The notes below the pieces were generated by a model that worked only from the letters and a program-made list of their open reading frames with translations, did not search any database and was not told where the DNA came from. Shown here piece after piece: positions 12,836-24,042 of a DNA stretch of 64,000 nucleotides. Position 1 is the stretch's first letter. Every line of letters begins with the position of its first letter. The position numbers and the translations under genes are program-made. This DNA comes from Aspidiotus rigidus. Taxonomy: Eukaryota; Arthropoda; Insecta; Hemiptera; Diaspididae. The stretch lies in the NCBI GenBank assembly GCA_035079385.1, contig JAVHKY010000052.1, positions 9,114,001 to 9,178,000 on the forward strand, in the 5' to 3' direction.

Positions 12836-13793
12836 ATACCGGAAGAAGATTTACTCAAACGAGTAATACAAACGGAGTAATTTACTATAGCCACAGGAAT
12901 GTAACGACACCGAAGCGCTTTTGATTAAACAATCATTGTCAACGGAGATTTGAAAGCGACTGAACCAACTCCGGCTGTAAACTAGAACCATACGAGGAAA
13001 TCAGGATTGAAGCAGCGAGTCATCACGCTGTGAATCGTACTCATAAACTAGTTCAAGCAATCCCTCATCAGGTATGTACCTGTTGAGCACATTAAGGTCG
13101 TCGTTATTTAAATGACGGATTATTTTGATGTGTTCTAGCGCTTTACGCTTCGAGTACGCGTTTTCTCTATAGAGGAGGACCTCGGACCCCTCTTTAATGC
13201 TATGGCCGCTAGTGATTAGATGGTCTGCAAACGCCGATTCACCCATATTCTTCTTTTCCCACGCCTTCCTATGTTCAGCGATTCTAATTTGCAGCTGACG
13301 GGCTGTCTCGCCGATGCAAATTCCTTTACAATCCTTACACTCAACTTTAGACACACCACTCCTCTCGACCAGTTGGATGGGGTCTATCAGACTAACCAAT
13401 AAACTTTTTATGGTATTGGGGTTGTAATACACAGGCCGAAAACCGAAGGGGCGTAGGACACGACCCAATTGAGATGAAAACTGCCCCAAGAACGAGAGGC
13501 TTATCCAACGCTCTCTACTGTTTAGGGTCAGATTGCGGATGTGCTCAACAGGTACATACCTGATGTGGGGTTGATTGAACTAGTTTATGAGTATGATTCA
13601 CATCGTGATGACTCGTTGGTTCAATCTTGATCTCCTTGTATGTTTCTAGTTTACAGCTGCGTTGGTTCAGTCGCTTTCAAGTCTCTGTTGACAATGATTG
13701 TTTAATCAAAAGCGCTTTGGTGTTGTTAAATTTCTGTGGCTATAATAAATTACTTCGTTTCAATTACTCGTTTGAGTATGTCTCCTTCCGGTA
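12836..13793. mobile_element. Second head-to-head Penelope-like pair
   Basis: A reverse-strand PLE 3' part (12836 to about 13500) faces a forward-strand 3' tail (about 13527-13793). The outer arms are inverted repeats: GGAAGAAGATTTACTCAAAC on the left and GTTTGAGTATGTCTCCTTCC on the right. The forward arm still reads LNRYIPDVGLIELVYEYD before its stop near 13630. This pair belongs to a different PLE subfamily from 10917-11662, yet has the same geometry. Confidence 0.8.
13001..13489 (-). pseudogene. Penelope-like element fragment, C-terminus with GIY-YIG endonuclease
   Basis: An open reverse-strand frame of 162 codons begins in the linker after the reverse transcriptase (LGRVLRPFGFRPVYYNP). 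It continues with the GIY-YIG domain: the first motif is degenerate (GVSKVEC where GVYKLEC is usual) and the second reads CIGETARQLQIRIAEH. ESAFADHLITSGHS and LNRYIPDEGLLELVYEYD follow, and it ends at a stop. The Tyr-to-Ser change in the first motif and Tyr-to-Cys in the second would be expected to damage nuclease function. The RT is missing, so the copy is dead. Confidence 0.85.
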
Positions 13794-14849
13794 TTGCTTA
13801 CATATGAGACTTTATTTCTCCTTCATATAGGTACTTGTTTTATCAAAGTTGTCTGTGATTTTTTTTTTCACGGCTCTTCCCCTGATTTTAATTTTTTTTT
13901 TTTTTCTACAATTAATTAGTAACGTTGTTTCGCTCATTTCATGGCAATGTTTGTTAGGAAATTACCTAATATGTTACGCGCTACCTTTGTTATTCAATTC
14001 ATTTTCAATATTAAAATACTGTTTTCTACCTTTTTTTCACGGTTCTTCCGTTAATTTCATATGATTACAAAAAATATTCATGGTCATTCCCTTGATTAAA
14101 TGACATGGTTGATAATTTGAAATAATTATTGAGAGATATTTAGTATTTTTCTTAATTGAACTAATTATTAATGTTGACCCTATCAAAACTGTAATGATTT
14201 CTCTGCACAGTACTATACTGAAAAATGAAACACAAATTTAGCAAAAAAAAAAAATACAGTTAAAAGAGTTCTCCTTCTGGTGTAAATGGAATAGTGATCT
14301 TAGCGATTCATTTATGGCTTTTCCTTTGGTCTGATTCAAATATTGTTCTATTAATTTTTTAATGGTTTCTCCCCGGGTCCAACTAAATGTTGATTTTATG
14401 AAGAAACTCCCAATGAGGATATGGTTTCTTTAGTGGATATTGAATATGGAGCCAGTTATACAAACAATCTTTTCAGGGGTAGCAACAAATAGTAACGCAG
14501 AAATATTCACCATTTTGTTCCTCTTTTTTTAATAATTTGTGATGTCACTGTCAACAAAAATATTTATTTCTCTTGTCTCAATAATACTGTTCCATTTACT
14601 GACCAAAAAATTGGAAACAACGACTAAATATTGAATTACTAATAAGCAGGGGGAAAAAGGCAGGGGAAAAAAAGGGGGAAATTGAAGTGAATGAGGCTTG
14701 AGCAAGGCTTAAATCAGGGTCTATTTGACAAAATTCAACGTGTAGAAGGGTACATATGTGGCTGGCAATGCGCAAGTGTGTTTATATTCATGGTATAAAT
14801 AACGGCGTACACATTTTTCACGCAAACACGTTTGCTGGCGAGCGTAAAG
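13794..14849. other. Intron sequence, T-rich, nothing recognised
   Basis: T-rich and A-rich stretches with short homopolymers. I recognise no protein, RNA gene or paired repeat before the MITE at 14850. Confidence 0.4.
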
Positions 14850-15083
14850 CCATCAACTATACCCGGATCAGACAAATACTCGCATTGATGAAAAAGTAGG
14901 CGGTCTGTCGGACACTACCACAAGGGTGCTTTGCATGTTAACCAGCAGAGAACTGTGTTCCCTCTCTATTATTACACCCATGGGCCACGTCTTGACACGC
15001 AGCGCAATCTTGTGGCAGTGACCAACAAACCATCTACTTTTTCAACAATGCGAATATTTGTCTTGTATGTGTATAGTCAATGG
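14850..15083. mobile_element. MITE of 234 bp with TAAAG flanks
   Basis: Terminal inverted repeats pair CCATCAACTATACCCGGATC on the left with GTATAGTCAATGG on the right. Further inverted matches run inward (CAGACAAATA, CGCATTG, AAAAAGTAG, CACAAG). TAAAG occurs directly outside both ends (14845-14849 and 15084-15088), a likely target duplication. A diverged relative lies at 9522-9709. There is no coding capacity. The superfamily is not determined. Confidence 0.7.
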
Positions 15084-15111
15084 TAAAGCTTAGGAGTTTT
15101 ACTATTATAGT

Positions 15112-15224
15112 CTGTTTGCTAATACATTGGGTCACTGGGAGCAAACCCGCAACCCAAAAAAATTAAGTGCAATAAAAGGAAGTGCTTTGCGGGCACTACA
15201 GTGATCCAATCTATTTGCAAACAG
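15112..15224. mobile_element. Small MITE of 113 bp
   Basis: Imperfect terminal inverted repeats of about 26 bp pair CTGTTTGCTAATACATTGG on the left with CCAATCTATTTGCAAACAG on the right. TCACTG and its complement CAGTGA extend the match inward. The interior is A-rich. No target duplication is obvious. Confidence 0.6.
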
Positions 15225-15449
15225 GCTTGGCAAGCTTGATAAAAGGATGACATAATACAACAATAGAAGATGAACAGACTTGCCTATATACAGCACTAGC
15301 GGTTGGCGGCGCGCCTGACCGCCAGCTGTGTGTTGAGTAGATATCTGTGTTTTGTAAATATTTGGATTTCAACGGTAAGAGCTAACTTGATAGGTGAAGG
15401 CTGTATTGCAGCAAAAAACGGACTAATTCAATATTTTACCAGCCGCAAT

Positions 15450-15660
15450 TGTTAAATTCATGAACATTGAACGCAATAAATCAAACGTCTTTCATTTTCT
15501 AGCATGAGTGAGAGAAGTGACTCTGCATTTTTTAATTACACATAATTACATGAAATAGATCGAAAGATTATTTGCAAACAGGCAGAATGGTAACGAGATT
15601 AAAGTACATAGAAAAGACACAATAAGAATGGTGAATGAGTTTAAATTGTTACTTTTAACA
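15450..15660 (-). repeat. Copia-1 3' LTR
   Basis: This matches the 5' LTR at 21532-21735 over its whole length (shared CTTTCATTTTCTAGCATGAG, GAGAGAAGTGACTCTGCATT). On the reverse strand it starts TGTTAAAAGTAAC and ends near AACA, the usual TG...CA limits. A purine-rich tract on the element strand abuts its start, as expected for second-strand priming. Confidence 0.85.
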
Positions 15661-15748
15661 CCTCCTCTCGATTTAAGCTCTATTGCTGCAAAGTTTACAT
15701 AAAAAAATATTTACAATCTATAAAACCAAAACTGACAAAGAAACTGAA

Positions 15749-16327
15749 CTATTCAATATTCAACATATTATGCAAAGAGGTGAACTCAGTTTTGACTAGC
15801 CCTTTGGTAAAAAGATCGGCAGGTTGATTTTCCATGCATAAATATTCAACTCGAATCTTTTCGTCTGGAATAAGTTCGCGCAACAAACTATAGCGAATAT
15901 AAATGTGTTTCGATCTCTTTATTTTCGATGGATTTGGATTCGTCAAAAGTTGTATGACTCTCTGGTTGTCCTCCATAATCTTCAGAGGTCTTTCCACTTG
16001 AATGCCCATCTCGATTAATAGGTTCTCGATCCAGAATAAATATTCGTTAACAAAGGTAGACAAAGAGACAAACTCTGCTTCATTCGAACTAAGCGTGACG
16101 TTTTGTTGTTTTGAACTTTTCCGAAATACAACGTCACCGTACACAGGAACCAGATGTCCTGATACAGACCTTCTATCAAAAGAATCTGAACCCCAGTCGG
16201 CGTCCACGTACGACATCAACACAGGTAACCTTTCACCAAACAAATTTATGAATTGCGCCAAGTAGTTCACGGCATACGTGATAGCTGGACGAGTATACAC
16301 TGAAATACAGAGAAGACTACCAACCAA
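15749..16327 (-). pseudogene. Copia-1 RNase H domain
   Basis: This open reverse-strand block of 192 codons has the standard Copia RNase H sequence: MVGSLL, YTRPAITYAVNYL, YVDADWGSDSFDRRSVSGHL, FRKSSKQQNVTLSSNEAEFV, KHIYIRYSLLRELI and ADLFTKGL. The acidic residues in VDADW, SNEAE and MEDNQ are present. It ends at a stop, with the polypurine tract and 3' LTR close behind. Its upstream RT (18248-19153) is cut off by the insertion at 16328-18247, whose border falls right before KLVGSLL. Confidence 0.9.
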
Positions 16328-16708
16328 TTTCCGTTAGGGAATATTTTCGGGGAATATTAAACTGCACAGTAGAACAGATACTTTAACAGTAGCAGGTGAA
16401 CAGTTAAATTGCATAAAGGAACAGTAATTTTTTCGTAAACAAGGAGTAACTCAGACTCAGTAATTAAAAATTTTGGAACAGTATGTATTACGAACAATGA
16501 ACAGTAACTAGTTACCAAGTGGTCCGAGGATCACGTTCCTTCAAGCAATTGTGTGTCATTCTCCGGTAAACCCACAATTCCCGTATAACTCTGGACAAGT
16601 GCTTATCACTGGGCACTGGAAAATCGGAAAGTTTTACAGAGGGCAGGGAGGGGTTACAAGCGTTATTTCACTGCAGCAACAGGTAGACCACCAATAACGA
16701 CTGCACTT

Positions 16709-17170
16709 CTAAATAAATACGTGATGGTCACCTGAACGATTTTCTCCACCACAATCGCATCTTATCTTACATATTTTATATTTATCATCAAATATTGTAG
16801 AAGCAAATTTTTCGTATTCTAAAAATTTTAAATAAACATCAGACTTATTTTGTATAGGATAAATAGCCTTAAAACCAGTATAGTCGTCAACAAACGACAC
16901 AAAATATCTACAATTATCATAAGATTCTAGCATCATTTCGCACACATCAGTATGCACTAATTCTAAAGGATGAGAACTTTGGGGATACTTTTTACATCTA
17001 TAGGATAATTTATGTAGCTTTGCCTTGACACATATTTCACTTTTATTGTACTGCGATAAATTGATAGCACTTAAATCTACATCTCTTCCCCAATTTCTCT
17101 CGGAATAGAACGCTGATGCAGGTTCGGGACCATTTTCCTCCGATGACTTCGGTTTTGGTTGTGTAGTAAT
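16709..17170 (-). pseudogene. Copia-2 integrase fragment
   Basis: On the reverse strand, HTDVCEMM, FVSFVDDYTGFKAIYPIQ and CDCGGEN correspond to the start of the Copia integrase core (first Asp in HTDVC, then FVDDY, then the D-GGE segment). A His/Cys-rich pre-integrase part lies just upstream (about 16960-17100). The core is truncated shortly after the second acidic residue, so the enzyme is incomplete. It comes from a different Copia copy than the surrounding element. Confidence 0.75.
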
Positions 17171-17208
17171 TTGTCTTTGCAGATATTAGTCGGTGATTTT
17201 TCCTTTTA

Positions 17209-17700
17209 CTATTTCATATTCCTCTGCTTCCGGTCCAGCTTTGACCGTCTTCTCAACATTTCATAACTTGTCAGAAGCGACTTTAAGAGGTACAACGCTG
17301 CCTCCTGATCTGTGAAATTTTCGTCGGCTTCCTTCAGCTCGTCCACGAGTGAATCGAACTCCAACACAAATTTTTCCGCGTCCTCAGGTTCCTTCATCAA
17401 TTTTGTCGCCAGCTTTAATCAAAGAGTTACTTTGTAGCATTTTTCTTTTCGTACTTCTCACATAACGCTGTCCACATATTGTAGGCACGTGACTTGGTTC
17501 GGATTATCGATATATGACTTTCGGCAACGCTTAACGCCAAAATCATTTGAGCTTTATCTTCCTCATCTTCAGAGACATTCTCTGCGTCGGCTGATAGAAT
17601 GGCTTTTTTGCATATCTTCTGCCTCATCACACTTTGAACGGGGTGAATTTCCAGGAAGAAAAATTCTTCTCTTCGAATTGCCGTATCATCAATTTTTCCG
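17209..17700 (-). pseudogene. Copia-2 gag fragments
   Basis: Two reverse-strand frames (17630-17427 and 17400-17209) give typical Copia gag wording: ICKKAILSADAEN, MILALSVAESHISIIRTKSR, AYNMWTALCEKYEKKN, then FDSLVDELKEADENFTDQEA, ALYLLKSLLTSYE. A frame break separates them. They lie downstream of the LTR at 17819-18012, as expected for the start of an element. Confidence 0.75.
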
Positions 17701-17818
17701 TTAACAACATAATTTGGAAAAAAAATTAAATGAATACAATTATAACGAGCAAAACGACTATGCTCTAGAAACTTTTACGAACATGATTAGGCATTTTTTG
17801 CACTGCGCTCTGCTGCCA

Positions 17819-18012
17819 TGTTGAGACAAGCAAGGCAGAGAGAGAGCGTGAAACGAAAGAAACGAATGCAAACTGCGTTAACACGAGGAGGACTTTATTT
17901 AACAACAATTGATAGAACACTGTACTGGTATAGATAACAATAACGATTATAGATAGAAACAAGAAAGACCTTCCTCTCTCTACACTCTTGTACACACACT
18001 CTCACTGTAACA
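17819..18012 (-). repeat. Copia-2 5' LTR with adjacent primer-binding site
   Basis: On the reverse strand this 194-bp segment starts TGTTACAGTGAGAG and ends GTCTCAACA, with an AATAAA signal inside. Directly after it (forward 17802-17818) the reverse strand reads TGGCAGCAGAGCGCAG, close to the TGG-start primer-binding sites of many Copia elements. Copia-2 gag follows. No second copy of this LTR was found in the window. Confidence 0.7.
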
Positions 18013-18247
18013 ATAATTATGTACCTACTTCAACAATAATAATGATCTCTTTTTTTGTCCTAAATTTCTTTTATAATGAAGAAATTGTCAAAGTTACTGT
18101 GTGATTATTTTTGAACTGTTTAGTCCATTTTAGTACTGTTCATTTCATTTTTAAACTGTGGATAATTTTACTTTACTGTGACTTCTTTAAAAAACTGCTG
18201 AATTTATAAAATACTGCTGCAACTATCTTTTTTACTGTTCGTGCACT

Positions 18248-19153
18248 TTACTTTACTGCTTGAAAATGGGGACCAATATTTTCATCGCTAATTTCGGCTG
18301 GTGCTAGAAAGAGATCTTTTTCTATAGGTGTATCCGTGTCTTTCGCATCTTGCATCCAAAAACGAGAAATAATCTTTTTGATAAACGTTCTCTGCGATAA
18401 GGTAACCTTTTCCGGATACTGTTCTATTTCAATAACTACCAAGAAAATATTTTGCGACTCCGAGATTCTGAATATTGAATTTCTTCTTCAAGTCAGATTT
18501 GAAATTCTCTATCAACGTTAACGACTCCGAAGCTATTAATAAATCATCGACATGTATTAACACAAACACTTAACCTTCACCTGTCAAATCTATGTATAGA
18601 CACTCATTGGATTCTGAACAAACAAACTTGCACTTTTTAGTCATAAAATCATTTATGCACTTATCCCAAATCTTTGGTCCTATCTTCAGTCCATAAATAG
18701 CTTTCTTTAGTTTACAGACTAAATTCTCTCCTTTCTCAAAACCAGGAGGCTGTTTCATGTAAACATTTTCTTCTGAATCTCCGTGCAGAAATGCACTTGA
18801 AACATCAATATGATGAATTATCATTTCCTTTTCTACAACTAAGAAAAGAAGGGTTTTTACTGTTATCGGTTATTTACAACCGGTGAATACAGATTTTTTT
18901 CATCATCTTTCAAGACACAACCGACCGCCACCAAACGAGCTTTCAGTTTTCCCGGTCTTTTGGTCAGAACCCATTTTGAAGGAACAATATAAATATCAAC
19001 TGTCTGCGGAACCAATTCCCAAACGTCATATTCTTTCATACATATCATTTCTTTCTTCATAGGTTCTATCCACCTTGTCAAGACTTCAGAAACATACGCA
19101 TTTGTGCATAAAAAAGATTCACACATCTCGAGACTTACTTCATAATTGTTCAA
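18248..19153 (-). pseudogene. Copia-1 reverse transcriptase, broken frame
   Basis: Reverse-strand frames give the Copia RT in order: the N-part ALTRWIEPMKKE-like region and WVLTKRPGKLKARLVAVGC (19153-18863), then HIDVSSAFLHGDSEENVYMK and QPPGFEKGENLVCKLKKAIY (18824-18570), then the catalytic region reading HVDDLLIA (near 18545), and finally LSQRTFIKKIISRFWM with KDTDTP (18442-18248). The first catalytic Asp (HIDVSSAF) and the DD pair are present, but frameshifts and a stop separate the blocks. The frame is interrupted at 18247 by the insertion. Confidence 0.85.
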
Positions 19154-19199
19154 TCTCGCAGGTGCTTTCCAAACTTTTGTTGATCATCTGAGCTCCAAT

Positions 19200-20208
19200 T
19201 CATCTTTCTCTTTCCAACTTGTTAATCTCACGATCACAATTTCTCATTTTCAGCTCCACAACTACATCTACATAGAGCCGTTTCTCATTGAAAATTACAT
19301 TTCTTGAAAGAAAAACTTCTTTAGTTTCAAGATCAAGAAGACAATAGCCTGAAGGCGCATATCCTATCATGATACCAATTCTTGAATGCTCATTGAACTT
19401 TTTCCATTTCTCATCCAGTATATGTGAAAATGCGAGGCATCCAAAAATAGGGAACTTTTCAAACTTGATCTTCATAAACCATTTCTTTGCAAGCAACTGA
19501 CCATTCATTGCCGACAACGGATTACAATTCAACAAGTAATTTACACACAGAACAACTCATTCCAATATTTCTTTGGCATTCCTGCATCAATGAGGAGTGT
19601 TCCTCCTCTTTCTCAGAGCGTTCTATTTAGTCTCCCAGCATGACCACACTGCTGTTTATTATAAGCAGTAGTATCTAGCATCTTTATGCCTTTTTCTTTA
19701 CCAAATGTGAGAAAATCAAAATTTACATATTCTCGCCCATTATCGCTTAAAAAGGAACTCATTTTTGTGTTGTAATGGGCGCATACCATTTCATAGTACT
19801 CAACAAACTTTTCAAATACTTCATTCTTCCTTTCTAACACGTATACCTCGGAAAAATGAGTGTACATGTCAAGGAATTAATGTGACCAACATTTTATTCC
19901 CTTTGTAATTATCCTCCTCTGCCATGCAGATGTCGGAAACTACCAGTTCTAACAGACAATTATACTTCTTATCAGTGGTTTTATATGGTACCTAATCTTG
20001 TTTGCTTACCTTTGATGCAAGAATCACATAAATCAGGAATACTTCCTTTGAAGTCTATTTGACCAGACTTTTTCAGGTCAATCATTGAATTTTGATTTAG
20101 GTGTCCCAAACGTTTGTACTTTGTTTCATAGGATTCTACCATTCCAGCTTCTGTCGCAAATTGAAACGAGAGAATGTACAATTTGTTCTCTACTGTTCCA
20201 GAAGCCAA
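19200..20208 (-). pseudogene. Copia-1 integrase and pre-integrase region
   Basis: Reverse-strand frames in order: pre-integrase (20208-19981) with RLGHLNQNSMIDLKKSGQID and CDSCIKGKQTR, the His/Cys zinc-binding part; core (19867-19613) with SFLSDNGREYVNFDFLTFGK and TAYNKQQCGHAGRLNRTL, where the usual P/NGVAERxNRT is altered; and the C-terminal region (19535-19200) with FPIFGCLAFSHI, KKFNEHSRIGIMIGYAPSGY and LDLETKEVFLSRNVIFNE. Stops and frameshifts interrupt it, and the Asp of the first core motif falls in a gap. Confidence 0.85.
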
Positions 20209-20226
20209 AATATCACCTTTATCAAA

Positions 20227-20610
20227 TCAAATTAGTATATCGTTCTTCCTGAAAACAACTTCAAAATCTTTTATTGCGACTCTTTGCACACTCAGTAGAT
20301 TACGTTGAATATTGGGTGAGAAAAGTACATCAGAAAAGGATAATCTTTTACCTCTATTACTGATTACAGTGACATTACCAACGTGTGTTGCGTACACTAT
20401 TTGTTTGTCCGCCAACAAAATCAGATGTGGTTTAGCTAGTTTCTCCATAGAAGAAAAGTAATCTTTCCTATTCATAATGAATCTTGTACATCCCAAATCA
20501 GCTACCAATTTTAGCTGGACATCCACTTTGGACAACAAACAAGAATTATATGAATCATCTATAAAAAAAGCCACGGTTTTGTTGCATCCAGAGACCATAT
20601 TTGCTTCCAA
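20227..20610 (-). pseudogene. Copia-1 protease region
   Basis: A reverse-strand block of 127 codons contains the Copia aspartic protease region: VADLGCTRFIMNRKDYFSSM, then THVGNVTV, and FSDVLFSPNIQRNLLSVQRV. The usual active-site motif is D-S/T-G-A-T-x-H-M; here it reads ADLGCTRFIM, so Asp remains but the following Ser/Thr and His are replaced. It is likely inactive. Confidence 0.8.
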
Positions 20611-20639
20611 CTTCTTAGAGGTTTCATTGGTGATGTTTT

Positions 20640-21372
20640 TCCTCTTGTCATTCTTCTTCTTGAAACATTGATTTTCTCGTTGTCCAGCTTGATTACAATA
20701 CGCACAAGTGATGTTCCTCCTTGGATTTAATTTTCGGAACTTCTCTTCTCCTCCATACTCTTTGCCACAAACGCCGCTGATTTTGCTTCCAGTTTCTTTT
20801 GAGCATCCTTCAATTCATCCTTTGATTTAAGTTCAAAGTCTAACAGAGTACCTTTTACTCTATCCAAAGCTATTATCTCATCTTTATTGATTTTGCCAAA
20901 CAAAGAAATGACGGGGGCACACAACAACGGAAAAGCTGAGAGTAAAGTAGTTATAGCGAGTGAGGAGATATATAATATGGCTTGTACAGACAAAGAGAAC
21001 ATCCAATTCAGTAAAGTAGTTACTTCCTCCAGAAGGCTGATTTTTCCACCGGCGCTCTGAATATCCGCGATAATCTCATTGAATGATTGGAAAAAAAAGT
21101 CTGCAGGTTTGACTGACCATTGTATTGTAGATTGGAAAGTTTCCTCCACAAATATGCGTGTTGCAAATAACTGCATCTTAGGAATGTTGTTGTTAATCTC
21201 TGCCATACCTCGTGTGCCGTTGCATTGGTTGGTGCGTAGTGCAAGAAACTGTGGGACAAATATTCCACGATTACGCGACGCGCTTTGCGTTTCCAGCAAA
21301 CCAGTCCTTATCACTTTTCACAGAAACCTTTGGATCGTTTTCGATATATTTTTGGAGGTTCTCGCTTTGTAA
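20640..21372 (-). pseudogene. Copia-1 gag with zinc knuckle
   Basis: Overlapping reverse-strand frames (21314-20727 and 21268-21020) give Copia gag wording such as ATAHEVWQRLTTTFLRCSYL and SFNEIIADIQSAGGKISLLE. A C-x2-C zinc knuckle (CAYCNQAGQRENQC, near 20710-20670) follows, in which the usual His is replaced by Gln. Several frameshifts are present. It begins a short distance after the primer-binding site. Confidence 0.8.
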
Positions 21373-21513
21373 TTCGGTAATCATCCTGTTCTTCCAGTGT
21401 ATGAAACCAGTTCCATCAAAGCGTTTTTAGGTATATGTGAAACATTCACAACCGACATTTTTAAGATAACTAATTACCACAACTTTAGCCAGAAAAAAAT
21501 ACAGTAACAAAAC

Positions 21514-21531
21514 GACTCCAGGCCCATAACC
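21514..21531 (-). promoter_or_regulatory. Copia-1 primer-binding site
   Basis: Directly after the 5' LTR the reverse strand reads GGTTATGGGCCTGGAGTC. This is very close to the GGTTATGGGCCCAG site by which Drosophila copia is primed from an internal fragment of initiator tRNA-Met (family knowledge). The placement against the LTR end supports the boundaries given. Confidence 0.7.
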
Positions 21532-21735
21532 TCTTAAATTTATGAACATTGAATGCAATAAATCAAATGTCTTTCATTTTCTAGCATGAGTGAGAGAAGT
21601 GACTCTGCATTTTTTTATTACACACAATTACATGAAACAGATTGAAAGATTATTTACACACAGGCAGAATAACAAGATCAAAGTAGAAAAGACACAATAG
21701 GAATGGTGCATGAGTTTAAATTGTTACTTTTAGCA
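21532..21735 (-). repeat. Copia-1 5' LTR
   Basis: Counterpart of the LTR at 15450-15660, with scattered substitutions and small indels across about 204 bp. On the reverse strand it starts TGCTAAAAGTAAC (the partner has TGTTAAAAGTAAC) and ends next to the primer-binding site. The visible divergence between the LTRs indicates an old insertion. Confidence 0.85.
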
Positions 21736-21757
21736 GATTAAGGAAATGGGTGGACAG

Positions 21758-22848
<1,091 letters not shown>

Positions 22849-24042
22849 TAGGATCGGCGCTATTGAAACTACTTTCTCCTCCTCATTCAATTCAGTATGT
22901 CAAATTGGTGAACAGCTGATGTGTGGAATGAGAGTTGTGGTAATACTGCATGGCCGCTTACCTTATTATTTATTGTGATAAAGTTTGGAGAATGTGTTAC
23001 CAGCGTTGTACAAGGATGGGGGATGTAGGTATTCACAACAATTGATTCTTTGGAATCTAAATATTATCATTACAGAGACATTCCTGTTTTTTTCTCTCTC
23101 CTGAGTATAGAACACGTAATTAAACTGGAAGACAAACAAATGTCCTACAATCTGTTATTGTAGTTCATTTTTAGGGTCGGCACGTGTCGTCAAAGCCACT
23201 ATTATTGAAATCACAAAATCACTTTTTTTTGTGTGTGTAAGACGCTGACAACGTGACGTCATACTAAGTGAGTTGTACGCTGTGTATAGTCTTATATCTT
23301 TGCGGGTCTGTCATCTTTGAAGATACTAGAAGAGACAAGGTAGCCAACTTTGTTAGTTCCAATGTTCCACCACAAGCCAGCTCAGCTACACAGTCTTGTA
23401 TGGCTAAATTGACATTGCGATTATGGACTTTTGTTGTTTTTTTTTTCTTTCTTCATGATTCTCTCGATAATGATCAGAACGTTGAATAAGTATCTGTGAT
23501 AATATTCCACTTTTGTGTTGCCGTTTGTTACAAACAACGCTGATTATTACAACTCTCCAACACGTCTCATTTTTGTCATGATAAAAATAGCAATATAAGC
23601 CGCTGAAACGATGATCCAGAATCCGCGATTATGCATTTAGATCACTTAATCGCAATTTGTTTGCACTTATATTATTTATTTAAAGAGCTTCTTTCATCAT
23701 AAACGCTTTAATCTCTATCACATTGCTATTAGAAATGTATTCTGTATATTTGATTGTCATCTTGTTTGACATATCCTATAGTTGAAAAAGGAAGGGAAAG
23801 AAAGAAAACAAGAATTTATTAGTGATAAATTGAACATTTAATTGGCCTGAATACATCTTCGCACGACAATAATAACATTTTTGAAACATTGTTGTGATAA
23901 CTGAGCCGGGCGGTAACGCAATTTACCACCAAACGGTTTTCATCTCACACATCAGCTGTTCACATTTTTGACATACCAAACCAAATAAGTATGATTGTGA
24001 TTTCAATAGCGTCGGTCTTCGCGTCGGAGGCCGACCCTAAAA
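22849..24042. mobile_element. TIR element with AGGGTCGGC termini, nested
   Basis: Inverted arms of about 130 bp pair AGGATCGGCGCTATTGAAA, TATGTCAAAT.GGTGAACAGC and GATGTGTG (22849-22975) with GCTGTTCACATTTTTGACAT, TTCAATAGCGTCGG and GCCGACCCTAAAAA (23912-24042). An internal TTTTTAGGGTCGGC at about 23172, again followed by CACTATTATTGAAATCAC, suggests a second, nested terminus of the same family. No transposase was recognised; the superfamily is unknown. Confidence 0.6.

Larger units (their letters stand above)
16328..18247. mobile_element. Insertion in Copia-1 with ACAGT-rich inverted arms, carrying Copia-2
   Basis: About 1.9 kb splits Copia-1 between its RT and RNase H. Its left arm (16365-16515) is full of ACAGT words, and its right arm (18085-18260) is full of the complement ACTGT, irregularly spaced every 15-25 bases. 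Between the arms lie parts of a second Copia element (LTR at 17819-18012, gag, integrase). The arms look like sub-repeat TIRs of a DNA element that was itself hit by Copia-2. No transposase or clear target duplication was found. Confidence 0.5.
15450..21735 (-). mobile_element. Copia LTR retrotransposon (Copia-1), decayed and interrupted
   Basis: A reverse-strand Copia element is bounded by similar LTRs (21532-21735 at the 5' end, 15450-15660 at the 3' end). In order it shows primer-binding site, gag, protease, integrase, reverse transcriptase, an insertion of about 1.9 kb (16328-18247), RNase H, a polypurine tract (CTCCTC on the forward strand at 15663), and the 3' LTR. PR-INT-RT-RH is the Copia order. 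Many frameshifts and stops break the frame. Five-base flanks of the two LTRs do not match, which suggests age or recombination. Confidence 0.85.

Noticed and set aside
15450..21735. Five-base target duplication of Copia-1
   Set aside because: The bases outside the two LTRs (GCAAT and GATTA) do not match.
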